A stretch of 64,000 nt of DNA from Gemmatimonadaceae bacterium (GTDB lineage: Bacteria > Gemmatimonadota > Gemmatimonadetes > Gemmatimonadales > Gemmatimonadaceae): NCBI GenBank assembly GCA_019186945.1, contig JABAQJ010000007.1, positions 496,001-560,000 of the forward strand, written 5' to 3'. Each line of letters begins with the position of its first letter. Position 1 is the stretch's first letter. Below the pieces are notes generated by a model. That model was given only the letters and a program-made list of their open reading frames with translations. It made no database searches and was not told where the DNA came from. Below are positions 46,301-52,887 of this stretch, one piece after another. Position numbers and translations under genes: made by a program.

Positions 46301-46418
46301 CTTCTCCGTACAGGGATCCAGAGTGGTGACGTTCGACCGGAACTTCAACCGGCGATTCACCCAGGTCATCGTGTCGGCCGTGCTGCAGATTCAGTTCTTC
46401 GGTGGAGCCCTGAGGTGA
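40359..46418 (+). CDS. sprA: SprA-family outer membrane protein (T9SS translocon homologue)
   Basis: 2,019 residues. A basic/hydrophobic signal segment (about 1-22) leads into an exported protein made of very long beta-barrel and repeat regions. Family features include the early block NFQYTLRSSGTVADRFHVDV and an FSFNADTDVADNMTFSVQG segment near the end. The protein ends in strands (VSAVLQIQFFGG). In Bacteroidetes, SprA is the huge outer-membrane channel of the type IX secretion system. Gemmatimonadota carry homologues, but no other T9SS gene lies in this window. The GTG at 40359 gives the signal; the frame is open for another 1.1 kb upstream through lptF, which is antisense read-through. Four TTA Leu codons lie in CGTTAGG heptamers. 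Confidence 0.86.
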   Translation: MRPTFLIAILLTVSRGAAASAGERASRIDLPASGTMPLLRSGQDTVRIRRDSASADSTGRDTSVVRDSVARDLTVDLLTRLEARGERAKNSRCFASQLSNSTFSCRARFAPTLNFQYTLRSSGTVADRFHVDVDYDSQREFDGSNNISLHYQGRPGQFLQRVDVGNVSFAPPNSRFLTSGIPSGNYGVQLVAQRSRLTTRLIVAQQKGNVVKDQVFHVGARTSQRIERDIDDYQIEPRRFFFTVDPALFGAAYPNLDLLDARQMAAVANALPDTVRPARVFLYRLILGGQPPNPNGPRFQLIGDPDSHRGQVYELLRENVDYYVDPSQLWVALVRPLALANERLVVAYTVRTNGVERTIPFVGGTPDLEYVPDRDQLAQLIWDPQVTPDHAAFRREIRSIYRLGGEDLRRESVTLRIVAGAGLDQEKPPGGAGVSYLAMFGVAQVTNPVAFDVENRVWPRPSDPNFAASGAAGARIIRDRFLVFPSLEPFARRGLAQSPTVPANDTLYRTPSEYLYSTQHPQALYRIHATYEVEATAGTGTIALNSIQLRPGSERISMDGRPLVREVDYTIDYDLGRVTLLRPDTLGIQAKRVVVRYEENPLFAAVPTSIIGLSSEYALGPGTIGIMALSQSQRSNLTRPTLGFEPQASLTAGVTADLQWRLPGLAKALGRVAPRADSVTTPRLHLRAELAVSQPRQRGAQQAYLESFESDGGVAIPLSDQRWEYSSQPSLGRALASRLGSVLDLSRAATLAFQANGTDRGGRAVVFRVNDVDTLATLVGSGLAPPEQMLWLTLYPLGIGGLRDPASGRYRWTAAHQPAGRRWRSIRTALGTGGSGVDLSRVEQIEFWTLVETDPARRRQNPLVVLDFGDVSENSVLIQPDTLSVAGADSSYTGRRVVGMDRLDSERDQFSRAFAADVNDLGLPGDRADSMTVFGSNPSVVRGLAVCTSPGGQIQRLGDSRANCTVGNNRLDEEDIDLDGALNLTTAQREQERIRRYVIDLADPAAIGRIGKCGTVVRDINDALQPSPTRCWVQVRIPFVAATDTIAGGPPLRRVRAVRVTVVSPASAADDEFVTIPLARFRLTGAAWLKRSSQPLRGIAGTEQSIGGYVLAASIGTQDRDSLRGLVYEPPPGVSDEAEQQQVFGSSMIQINERSMRLLAGGMSRYDRAEAFTRFAEGQRSVMTYRELRLWARGRGRGWGAQGDLQFYVKLGRDANNFYAYRTPINTGPGRSAWEPEIRVRFDKFYALRSRLQDAWLKGQRDSLGCSAADSALVAASGLPQNTRLDRYVACDDGYMVYTIDPAIAPPNLASVQEMAVGIVRVDSLAGADPPLPSDTAEVWVDDIRLASVVSETGYAAEIGATLDAGAFGTLRVRASRRDPHFRQLGEQANYLTSNDLEIAGTLQLERFLPHDVGISIPLTVLHTTAGATPLFLSRSDIRGADITDLRSPRSSLTTFTLGLRRRTPMTGPLAPLANNLGVNAVWNSNGNRSEFQTGRVRDFNVGIEYLGVSETPQGGAGVGQFVAAILGGAKPPGTALWPTSAHVSSNLERGTDRRESFLKPASAFDDTARVATGETYVWRTSTNIEFRPLAGVSARWDALTLRDLRNYAASPSAGLPSGLEQSRVAGLDLGFERERRMSASLVYAPVPAGWFRPRLDLGSSYNMLRDPNNRSFDTTGSVPTLARRFGNTQRISATAVIDLQTYAESLMNASPLTGRLLRAITPIDVSVTRDLLTAYDGARLSPSFGFQFGLGGIDAFRAFDGVMAASAGSATTWTLSNSVALPWGTALTGRVQHGTSRQWARQLAGRQLPLDGEQQLLPDVTLRWMGRPQLLSGILSRVGTSLRYVDSKQAFMAPPPYSGASAERRTTRLRSWPLTANAVTTWGNLTLSGAFARSERTDSLPGSVGVSSSSDLTTEVSRAFSLPESWDFQSNLRTRLSYQRSESQSYVSNVAAAASRSRLTDNGRTSFSFNADTDVADNMTFSVQGSRVVTFDRNFNRRFTQVIVSAVLQIQFFGGALR

Positions 46419-46420
46419 GA

Positions 46421-47320
46421 ATGCTTGCCTGGTGCTGCGCGCTCTGGACCCTGTTGGGCTGTGCCCGGAGCGAAGCAAGTGGCAGCCGCAGCGGACCGTT
46501 CAACGGGCAAGCCGCGCTCGGCTATGCGAAAGCTCAGGTGGATTTCGGGCCGCGCGTCCCGGGCACGGACGCGCATCGCCTGGCCGGAGACTGGATCGTG
46601 GCCCGGATGAGAGAGCGTGCGGACACCGTCATCGAACAGACGTGGACACATCGCACCGCCGCTGGAAGGGACCTGCCGATGCGAAACGTGCTGGCACGTT
46701 TCCGACCCGATGTGGCCGAACGAATCCTGTACGTCACACACTGGGACTCCCGCCCGACGTCGGACTCGGAAACGAACGATGCCTTGCGAATGCAGGCCGT
46801 CCCCGGGGCGAACGATGGCGCATCCGGCGTTGGTCTGTTCGTCGCGTTAGGTGACGTGTTGAAGAAGACGCCACCGTCTGTCGGTGTGGACCTGCTGTTC
46901 GTCGACGGCGAAGACTACGGTAACTTCGACAAGAACGAGGACGTCCTCATCGGTTCGCGTTACTTCGCCGAGCACCTGCCCGCAGCGAACTACCAGATCC
47001 TGTTCGGCGTGTTGTGGGACATGATTGGCGATGCCGACTTGCAAGTCTACCAGGAAACGCATTCGCTGGAACGCGCACCGGAAGTGGTTTCCCGGGTCTG
47101 GCAGACGGCGGCGGATCTCGGCTACTCTCGGTGGTTCATTCCCGAGTCGCGCTATACGGTCACCGACGACCACCTTCCCCTGCTCGACAAGGGTCTGCGC
47201 GTCATCGACGTAATCGACCTCGATTATCCGGCGCACCACACGACGCGGGATACGATCGATCGCGTTTCGGCCAACTCCCTGAAGATCGTCGGGGACGTCG
47301 CCTACGCGCTCGTCCGCTGA
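46421..47320 (+). CDS. M28-family glutaminyl cyclase-like lipoprotein
   Basis: 299 residues. The ATG at 46421 has GAGGTGA just upstream; a GTG at 46415 overlapping the sprA stop is the alternative. The lipobox LLGC predicts a lipoprotein. The single-zinc alpha/beta domain carries VTHWDSR (His), GANDGASG (Asp), DGEDYG (Glu), MIGDAD (Asp) and DYPAHHTT (His), the pattern of glutaminyl-peptide cyclotransferases and related M28 enzymes. In Bacteroidetes, T9SS cargo is commonly cyclised at N-terminal Gln by such a protein, so pairing with sprA is striking. That functional link is an inference. Confidence 0.88.
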   Translation: MLAWCCALWTLLGCARSEASGSRSGPFNGQAALGYAKAQVDFGPRVPGTDAHRLAGDWIVARMRERADTVIEQTWTHRTAAGRDLPMRNVLARFRPDVAERILYVTHWDSRPTSDSETNDALRMQAVPGANDGASGVGLFVALGDVLKKTPPSVGVDLLFVDGEDYGNFDKNEDVLIGSRYFAEHLPAANYQILFGVLWDMIGDADLQVYQETHSLERAPEVVSRVWQTAADLGYSRWFIPESRYTVTDDHLPLLDKGLRVIDVIDLDYPAHHTTRDTIDRVSANSLKIVGDVAYALVR

Positions 47321-47452
47321 CGTTGGACGCCTGAGGGATCGCGCGGACGACCAGCGCGTCCCAGTGCCCGGTAAAGCGATCGGCAATGCCATGATGCGGC
47401 TGGCGACGATCCGGTAACGGTTCGAGCCGTCGCCGGTGACAGTCTTCGGCAC

Positions 47453-48160
47453 ATGGCGACTCCTGCCGAACGACGAGCCCTTGGCGCATGCTGTGCTATC
47501 CTCGTATGCGGTCTGACACTCCGCGCATGGAGTGCATCGCGAACGCCCGCCGCTCCGGCCACCGCAGGACTGGATGCGCACATCGCGGCCATCGAGAGCT
47601 TGCGGCAGAAAGGCCCGCGGGGATCTCCGCGACGAGCGAAGAAGACCAAGGCCAGCCGCGGCGGGAGCGCGGATACGATGATTGCGACCCCAAGAACGCC
47701 CGCAGTTGGCGACACGATCGTTGACGTCGATGTGGCGTCCGCGGCCGAACTGGAACGGCTCCCGGGAATCGGTCCATCGCTTGCCATGCGCATCGTGGCC
47801 AGGCGCGACTCCTGCGGCGCTTTCGGAGGGATGGATGGACTGGACCAGGTCCGGGGGGTGGGGCCGTCGTTGCTGCGTCAACTCGAACGTCGGATACGGT
47901 TCTCCCGGATTCCAGACGGGCGTTGTGTGCATCCAGAGCAACGACCGGCGCGCGATGCCGGCGAGTCCGGTCAAAGTGACCTTTGGGGCCGCGATGCGTC
48001 CCTCAGGTGCGGTTTCGGGGTGGATCGAACGCTCCGTCCGCCACACATCGACGCAGTACCTCGAACTTCCCGATCTCGGTCCGCCCGCGGTCAGCGGTGC
48101 GAACGAGTCACGCGCGTAAGTCGCGCACACAACTCCACTTTCCTTCGCCCTTCGAATCTC
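47453..48160 (+). CDS. ComEA-like helix-hairpin-helix segment in frame with pilB
   Basis: From an ATG at 47453 an N-terminal membrane segment (about 10-28), an Ala/Lys/Arg-rich linker, and one HhH DNA-binding module (about 95-155: VASAAELERLPGIGPSLA, then VRGVGPSLLRQLERRI) resemble ComEA, the DNA receptor of natural transformation. No in-frame stop separates it from pilB: the frame continues through about 75 unconserved residues into the PilB ATG at 48161. Either the ComEA part and PilB form one 852-residue protein, or a frameshift hides the ComEA stop (the next frame ends at 48119). Confidence 0.55.
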
Positions 48161-50011
48161 ATGGCCGCGACGGCCTCGGCAGGTCCCGAGCGCATCACGG
48201 AGCAACTGATACGCGAGGGCATTGTCGCCAAAGACGCCGTCGACAAGGCGCAGCGTGAGTCCAAGTCGAACGGCCTTTCGCTCCATTACAATCTCATCAA
48301 GCTTGGGCTGATCGACGAGGTGGCGCTGACGAAAGCCATCGCCCGTACGTCGCGCATGCCCGCGGTTGACCTCACCAGATTCGAGGTCGATCCACGCATC
48401 CTCAAGCTGGTCCCGGCGGAACTCGCCGTGAAGCACCAGGTTCTGCCGCTCAAGCGCGACGGTCGAACGCTCACTGTCGCGATCGCCGACGCGTCGAACC
48501 TTGGCGTACTGGAGGATCTGAAGTTCATAACGCGGTATGACATCTTCCCGGTGCTCGCCGGCGAGGTCACACTCCGGAGCGTAATCGAGAAGAACTACGA
48601 TTCCACGGATACCGCGATGACGTCGCTGCTCGCGGACATCGCGGGCCTCGAGGGCGACGTCGAAGTCGTGGAGGAGCACGAGGAGGACGTCAGCGCGGCC
48701 GCGCTCGCCGCGCAGGTGGACGATGCTCCGGTGGTGAAGCTGATCAACGCGATCCTGACGGATGCGGTGAAGCGAGGTGCCAGCGACATCCACTTCGAAT
48801 GTTTCGAACACGAACTGCGGGTTCGCTATCGCATCGACGGGGCGCTTCAGGAAGTGATGAAGCCCCCGCCGAAGCTGAAGGCTGCCCTCATCTCCCGCTT
48901 CAAGATCATGGCGCAGCTTAACATCGCCGAGCGCCGCGTCCCGCAGGACGGGCGCATCAAGTTGAAGATGGGGAACAAGGTCATCGACTATCGCGTTTCC
49001 ACGCTGCCAACGCTCTTTGGCGAGAAGGTGGTGCTGCGAATCCTCGACAAGGGCAACCTGACTCTCGAACTCGAGAAGTTCGGTATCGAGCCGCGCGCCG
49101 AGCGTGAACTGATGGAAGCCGTCTCGAACCCGTATGGCATGGTGCTCGTGACTGGCCCCACCGGTTCGGGCAAGACGACGACGCTCTACTCGGCGCTCTC
49201 CAAGATCAACAACATCGACGTCAACATCATGACGTCGGAAGATCCCGTCGAATACAACCTGTTCGGCATCAATCAGGTCCAGGTTCGCAGCGATATCGGC
49301 ATGACGTTTGCCGCGGCGCTCAAGGCGTTCCTGCGCCAGGATCCGAACATCATCATGGTTGGCGAGATTCGAGATCTGGAGACTGGTGGAATCGCCATCA
49401 AGGCCGCGCTCACCGGTCACCTCGTTCTTTCCACCCTGCATACCAACTCGGCACCGGAGACGGTAACGCGTCTGCTGGACATGGGGCTGGAGCCGTTCAA
49501 CGTTGCGTCGGCGTTGAACCTTGTGCTGGCGCAGCGACTGGTCAGGAGGATCTGCAAGCACTGTAAGACCAAGTACCAGCCTGACGAGTTGGAACTGGGT
49601 GGCGCGAAGGTCACCACCGGGACGCGACTCCGGGATCTGCGATTCACGGAGGAAGCGATCGCGTCGGCCCGGGAGACGGCAACAGTCGAAGCGAAGCCGT
49701 ACATGGAGCAGGTGACGCTCGATTCGTGCGTGGGCGACTTGCCGTTCTTCAAAGGGCGCGGATGCGACGAGTGCGCCGATACCGGTCTCAAGGGACGTCA
49801 GGGTCTCTACGAGGTGATGCTGATGGGGCCGGAACTGCGCAAGCTGATTCTTCAGAACGTCGGCGCCCAGGAGATCAAGGACACTGCAATCCAGCTGGGG
49901 ATGCTCACACTTCGCATGGACGGCTGGCTCAAGGTCATGAAGGGGATCACGACCCTGGAGCAGGTCATTCGCGAGACGAGCGCTGACACGCAGTCGCGCG
50001 ACGTCGAGTGA
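48161..50011 (+). CDS. pilB: type IV pilus assembly ATPase PilB
   Basis: 616 residues from the ATG at 48161. An N-terminal T2SSE_N domain (about 8-145; ITEQLIREGIVAKDAVDKAQ in part) leads to the ATPase core: Walker A GPTGSGKTTTL, Asp box, Walker B IIMVGEIRDLETGGIA and the His box LSTLHTNSAP. A tetra-Cys zinc site (CKHCKTKY and GRGCDECADTG) is the usual PilB/GspE feature. It powers pilus extension. The gene order pilB-pilT-pilC is classical for type IV pili, and the ComEA-like segment upstream supports use in DNA uptake. Confidence 0.95.
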   Translation: MAATASAGPERITEQLIREGIVAKDAVDKAQRESKSNGLSLHYNLIKLGLIDEVALTKAIARTSRMPAVDLTRFEVDPRILKLVPAELAVKHQVLPLKRDGRTLTVAIADASNLGVLEDLKFITRYDIFPVLAGEVTLRSVIEKNYDSTDTAMTSLLADIAGLEGDVEVVEEHEEDVSAAALAAQVDDAPVVKLINAILTDAVKRGASDIHFECFEHELRVRYRIDGALQEVMKPPPKLKAALISRFKIMAQLNIAERRVPQDGRIKLKMGNKVIDYRVSTLPTLFGEKVVLRILDKGNLTLELEKFGIEPRAERELMEAVSNPYGMVLVTGPTGSGKTTTLYSALSKINNIDVNIMTSEDPVEYNLFGINQVQVRSDIGMTFAAALKAFLRQDPNIIMVGEIRDLETGGIAIKAALTGHLVLSTLHTNSAPETVTRLLDMGLEPFNVASALNLVLAQRLVRRICKHCKTKYQPDELELGGAKVTTGTRLRDLRFTEEAIASARETATVEAKPYMEQVTLDSCVGDLPFFKGRGCDECADTGLKGRQGLYEVMLMGPELRKLILQNVGAQEIKDTAIQLGMLTLRMDGWLKVMKGITTLEQVIRETSADTQSRDVE

Positions 50012-50168
50012 CGGCCGTCGGCGCCGGTGACGCGGCTCACGGCCGCCTGCGCCGCGTCGTGACCCAAGCGACCGCTGGCAAGTCGATATGGTGGCTCGCG
50101 CTCCGGAAGCGCGGGAACTGTCCCATGGCAGATCGATGCAATCACCCGTCGGGCCTTCCGCGGTACCC

Positions 50169-51323
50169 ATGAACCGAACGACCGCGCCAACCAGCGTGAA
50201 TCTGCGCGCGCTCCTCGAGGAGATGATCGAGCGAGACGCCTCCGACCTCCACATTACCGCTGGCGAGCGCGCCAAGCTTCGGGTGGATGGGGACATCACC
50301 AACAGCAACCAGGACTACATCCTCACGCCGAAGGATTCGTTGCAGCTGGCATATTCCGTCCTGACCGAGAACCAGAAGAAGCGCTTCGAGATGGAGGACG
50401 AGCTCGACTTCTCGTTCGGAATACAGAATCTGGCGCGGTTCCGTGGCAACGTCTTCAAGCAGCGCGGCTGCGTCTCGATGGTCATCCGGCAGATTCCCTT
50501 CACGATCCGCACTTTCCAGGATCTGAACTTGCCGCCAGTCATCTCGCGTATGGCCGAAAAGCCGCGCGGCCTCGTGCTGGTGACGGGTCCCACGGGATCC
50601 GGAAAGTCGACCACGCTGGCCGCTATGATCGACAAGATCAATCGCGAACGGCAAGGTCACATCATCACCGTGGAGGACCCAATCGAGTTCATCCACCGAC
50701 ACCAGCAGTGCATCGTGAACCAGCGGGAGGTCGGGACGGACACGAAGAGTTTCGCCAACGCGTTGAAATACGCGTTACGCGAGGATCCTGACGTTATCCT
50801 CGTCGGAGAAATGCGGGATCTGGAGACGATCCAGGCCGCGCTGACGATCGCCGAAACCGGGCATCTGGTGTTCGCGACGTTGCACACCAATTCGGCGGCG
50901 GAGGGGATCAACCGCATTATCGACGTATTCCCGAGCCATCAGCAGCCGCAGGTGCGTGCACAGCTGGCGTTCGTGCTGGAGGGCATCGTGACGCAGTGCC
51001 TGGTTCAGAAGGCACGAGGACGCGGCCGGGCAATGGCCGCCGAGATCCTGGTGATCACACCGGCGATCCGCGCCTTGATCCGTGACGACAAGATCCACCA
51101 GGTCTACTCGATGATGCAGTCGGGCAAGAAGTTCGGCATGCAGACGCTGAACGACGCCCTGTATCAGCTGTACGTGGCGCGCGAAGTGAGCGAGGAAGAG
51201 TGTCTCCGGGTCACGTCGGACCAGGTCGAATTTCTGCGGATGATCGGCCGCCATGTCGTCGACGAGGACGAGACCGGGACAATGAAGGGGGCCCGCGCTG
51301 CAGGCGCCCTTGGCCGCCGCTGA
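50169..51323 (+). CDS. pilT: type IV pilus retraction ATPase PilT
   Basis: 384 residues. It retracts pili for twitching and DNA uptake. Signatures: ASDLHITAGE, Walker A GPTGSGKSTTLAAMID, Asp box EDPIEF, Walker B DVILVGEMRDLETI, His box FATLHTNSA, and the PilT-specific AIRALIRDDKIHQVYSMMQ region. It has an acidic, disordered C-terminal tail (DEDETGTMKG onwards) longer than in E. coli-type PilT. The ATG at 50169 is preferred; the frame extends upstream without similarity. Confidence 0.96.
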   Translation: MNRTTAPTSVNLRALLEEMIERDASDLHITAGERAKLRVDGDITNSNQDYILTPKDSLQLAYSVLTENQKKRFEMEDELDFSFGIQNLARFRGNVFKQRGCVSMVIRQIPFTIRTFQDLNLPPVISRMAEKPRGLVLVTGPTGSGKSTTLAAMIDKINRERQGHIITVEDPIEFIHRHQQCIVNQREVGTDTKSFANALKYALREDPDVILVGEMRDLETIQAALTIAETGHLVFATLHTNSAAEGINRIIDVFPSHQQPQVRAQLAFVLEGIVTQCLVQKARGRGRAMAAEILVITPAIRALIRDDKIHQVYSMMQSGKKFGMQTLNDALYQLYVAREVSEEECLRVTSDQVEFLRMIGRHVVDEDETGTMKGARAAGALGRR

Positions 51324-51369
51324 CATCCAGCGTCGACCGAGCCTAACGACTTTCTCAGGGTAGTGACCG

Positions 51370-52566
51370 ATGCCGGCATTCACTTACACCGCACGTACCG
51401 CCCAGGGCGACCTCCGCACCGCGACGATCGACGCGCCGTCCCGCGAGGACGTGGTCGCTCAGCTGCGTCGCCAACGCATGAGCGTCGTCAAGGTCGATGA
51501 AGACGCGAAGAAGAAGCGTGCCAGAAAGGGCGGCATCAAGATGCGTGACATCGTCATCTTCACGCGTCAATTCTCGACGATGATCAACGCCGGCCTCCCG
51601 CTGGTACAGGCGCTGGACATCCTGGCGAAGCAGTCGGAGAACAAGGTGCTGGCGGACGTGACCCGAGCCGTCGTGTTCGACGTCGAGTCGGGCCTCACGG
51701 TGGCCGATGCGCTGGCCAAGCACCCTAACGCCTTCAGCGAACTCTATGTGAACATGGTCGCCGCCGGTGAAGCCGGCGGTATCCTCGACACGATCCTCAT
51801 GCGCCTGGCGACGTTCATGGAAAAGAACGATGCCCTCGTGCGGAAGGTGAAAGGGGCCATGATCTACCCAGCGGTCATCATGAGCGTCGCCGCGATCGCC
51901 ATCGCCGTCCTGCTGATCTTCGTGATCCCCGTATTCGAGTCGATGTTCGCATCGGTGGGACTGGCCCTTCCGCTGCCCACACGCGTGGTGATCGGCATGT
52001 CGCGGTTCCTGAAAGGGTATTGGTACGTGCTTGGCGCGGCCACAGGGGTCTTCGTGTATCTGCTCCGACGCTATCACGCGACGCCCAACGGAAAGCTTAC
52101 CATCGACCGCGCCCTGCTGCGCTTTCCGGTATTGGGCGACGTGCTCCGAAAGTCGGCCGTGTCCCGCTTCACCCGCACGTTAGGCACGCTGATTTCGTCC
52201 GGCGTGAGCATCCTCGACGGACTCGAAATCACCGCCAAGACGGCTGGAAACCGCGTCATCCAGGACGCTATCATGGCATCTCGCGCCAGCATCGCCGGCG
52301 GCGAAACGATCGCCACTCCGCTTGCCAAGTCCAATGTCTTTCCACCGATGGTCATCTCCATGATCGCCGTCGGCGAGCAAACTGGCGGACTGGACGAAAT
52401 GTTGTCCAAGATCGCGGACTTCTACGACGAAGAAGTGGATGCGGCGGTCAGCGGACTGCTGTCCCTGCTCGAGCCGGTCATGATCGTCTTCCTGGGAGTC
52501 GTCGTCGGCGGCATGGTGGTCGCCATGTACCTTCCGATTTTCGACATGATCAACGCGGTGCAGTAA
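51370..52566 (+). CDS. pilC: type IV pilus inner membrane platform protein PilC
   Basis: 398 residues, two GspF/PilC domains (about 60-185 and 262-385) each ending in membrane helices, and a basic N-terminal tail. Key segments are FTRQFSTMINAGLPLVQALDIL, YVNMVAAGEAGG, and FTRTLGTLISSGVSILDGLEI with VISMIAVGEQTGGLDEML. It anchors the pilus machine for PilB and PilT. Start at 51370 follows AGGGTAGTGACCG; a CCTAACG heptamer lies 22 bases upstream. One TTA Leu codon is in a CGTTAGG heptamer at 52178. Confidence 0.96.
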   Translation: MPAFTYTARTAQGDLRTATIDAPSREDVVAQLRRQRMSVVKVDEDAKKKRARKGGIKMRDIVIFTRQFSTMINAGLPLVQALDILAKQSENKVLADVTRAVVFDVESGLTVADALAKHPNAFSELYVNMVAAGEAGGILDTILMRLATFMEKNDALVRKVKGAMIYPAVIMSVAAIAIAVLLIFVIPVFESMFASVGLALPLPTRVVIGMSRFLKGYWYVLGAATGVFVYLLRRYHATPNGKLTIDRALLRFPVLGDVLRKSAVSRFTRTLGTLISSGVSILDGLEITAKTAGNRVIQDAIMASRASIAGGETIATPLAKSNVFPPMVISMIAVGEQTGGLDEMLSKIADFYDEEVDAAVSGLLSLLEPVMIVFLGVVVGGMVVAMYLPIFDMINAVQ

Positions 52567-52751
52567 GTCCTCGCGCCGTGCGTCCACCGACGCCGGCCTT
52601 GTCTCAACGAAAGTGCAGGAGCGCACGAAAAGTGTTTGATTTTTCGGCGCCGATGACTCAAGTTAGAGTCTGCAAATGTCGATACGGGAAAGTGTAGACG
52701 CTCATTCGCACGCTTCCGCCCTCGTGCTGGCTGCGAATCGACGTCGAAAAG

Positions 52752-52782
52752 CCTCCGGGGCTCACCCCCCGGGGGTTTTTTT
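52752..52782 (+). terminator. strong rho-independent terminator after pilC
   Basis: CCTCCGGGG (52752-52760) pairs with CCCCGGGGG (52767-52775) with one G-T wobble, followed by seven T. It lies 185 bp after pilC. The intervening 52567-52751 shows no convincing gene; an AUG-started 36-codon stretch (52676) overlaps it and could be a leader peptide, but there is no downstream plus-strand gene. Confidence 0.85.
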
Positions 52783-52887
52783 CTGCCCGACCAGTGGCTC
52801 CGGCTCCTCCAGTGCGGCTGGAATCCGTGAAGCTCCGTTGAGCTTTGGGAGCCGCTACCGCCTGCCGCGACAACGAATCGATGTTCT

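Noticed and set aside
46847-50308. A very long open frame on the minus strand (1,153 codons) opposite the M28 gene and pilB
   Set aside because: Its product has no domain-like features, and the plus strand carries clear M28 and PilB motifs. High GC makes long antisense frames common.
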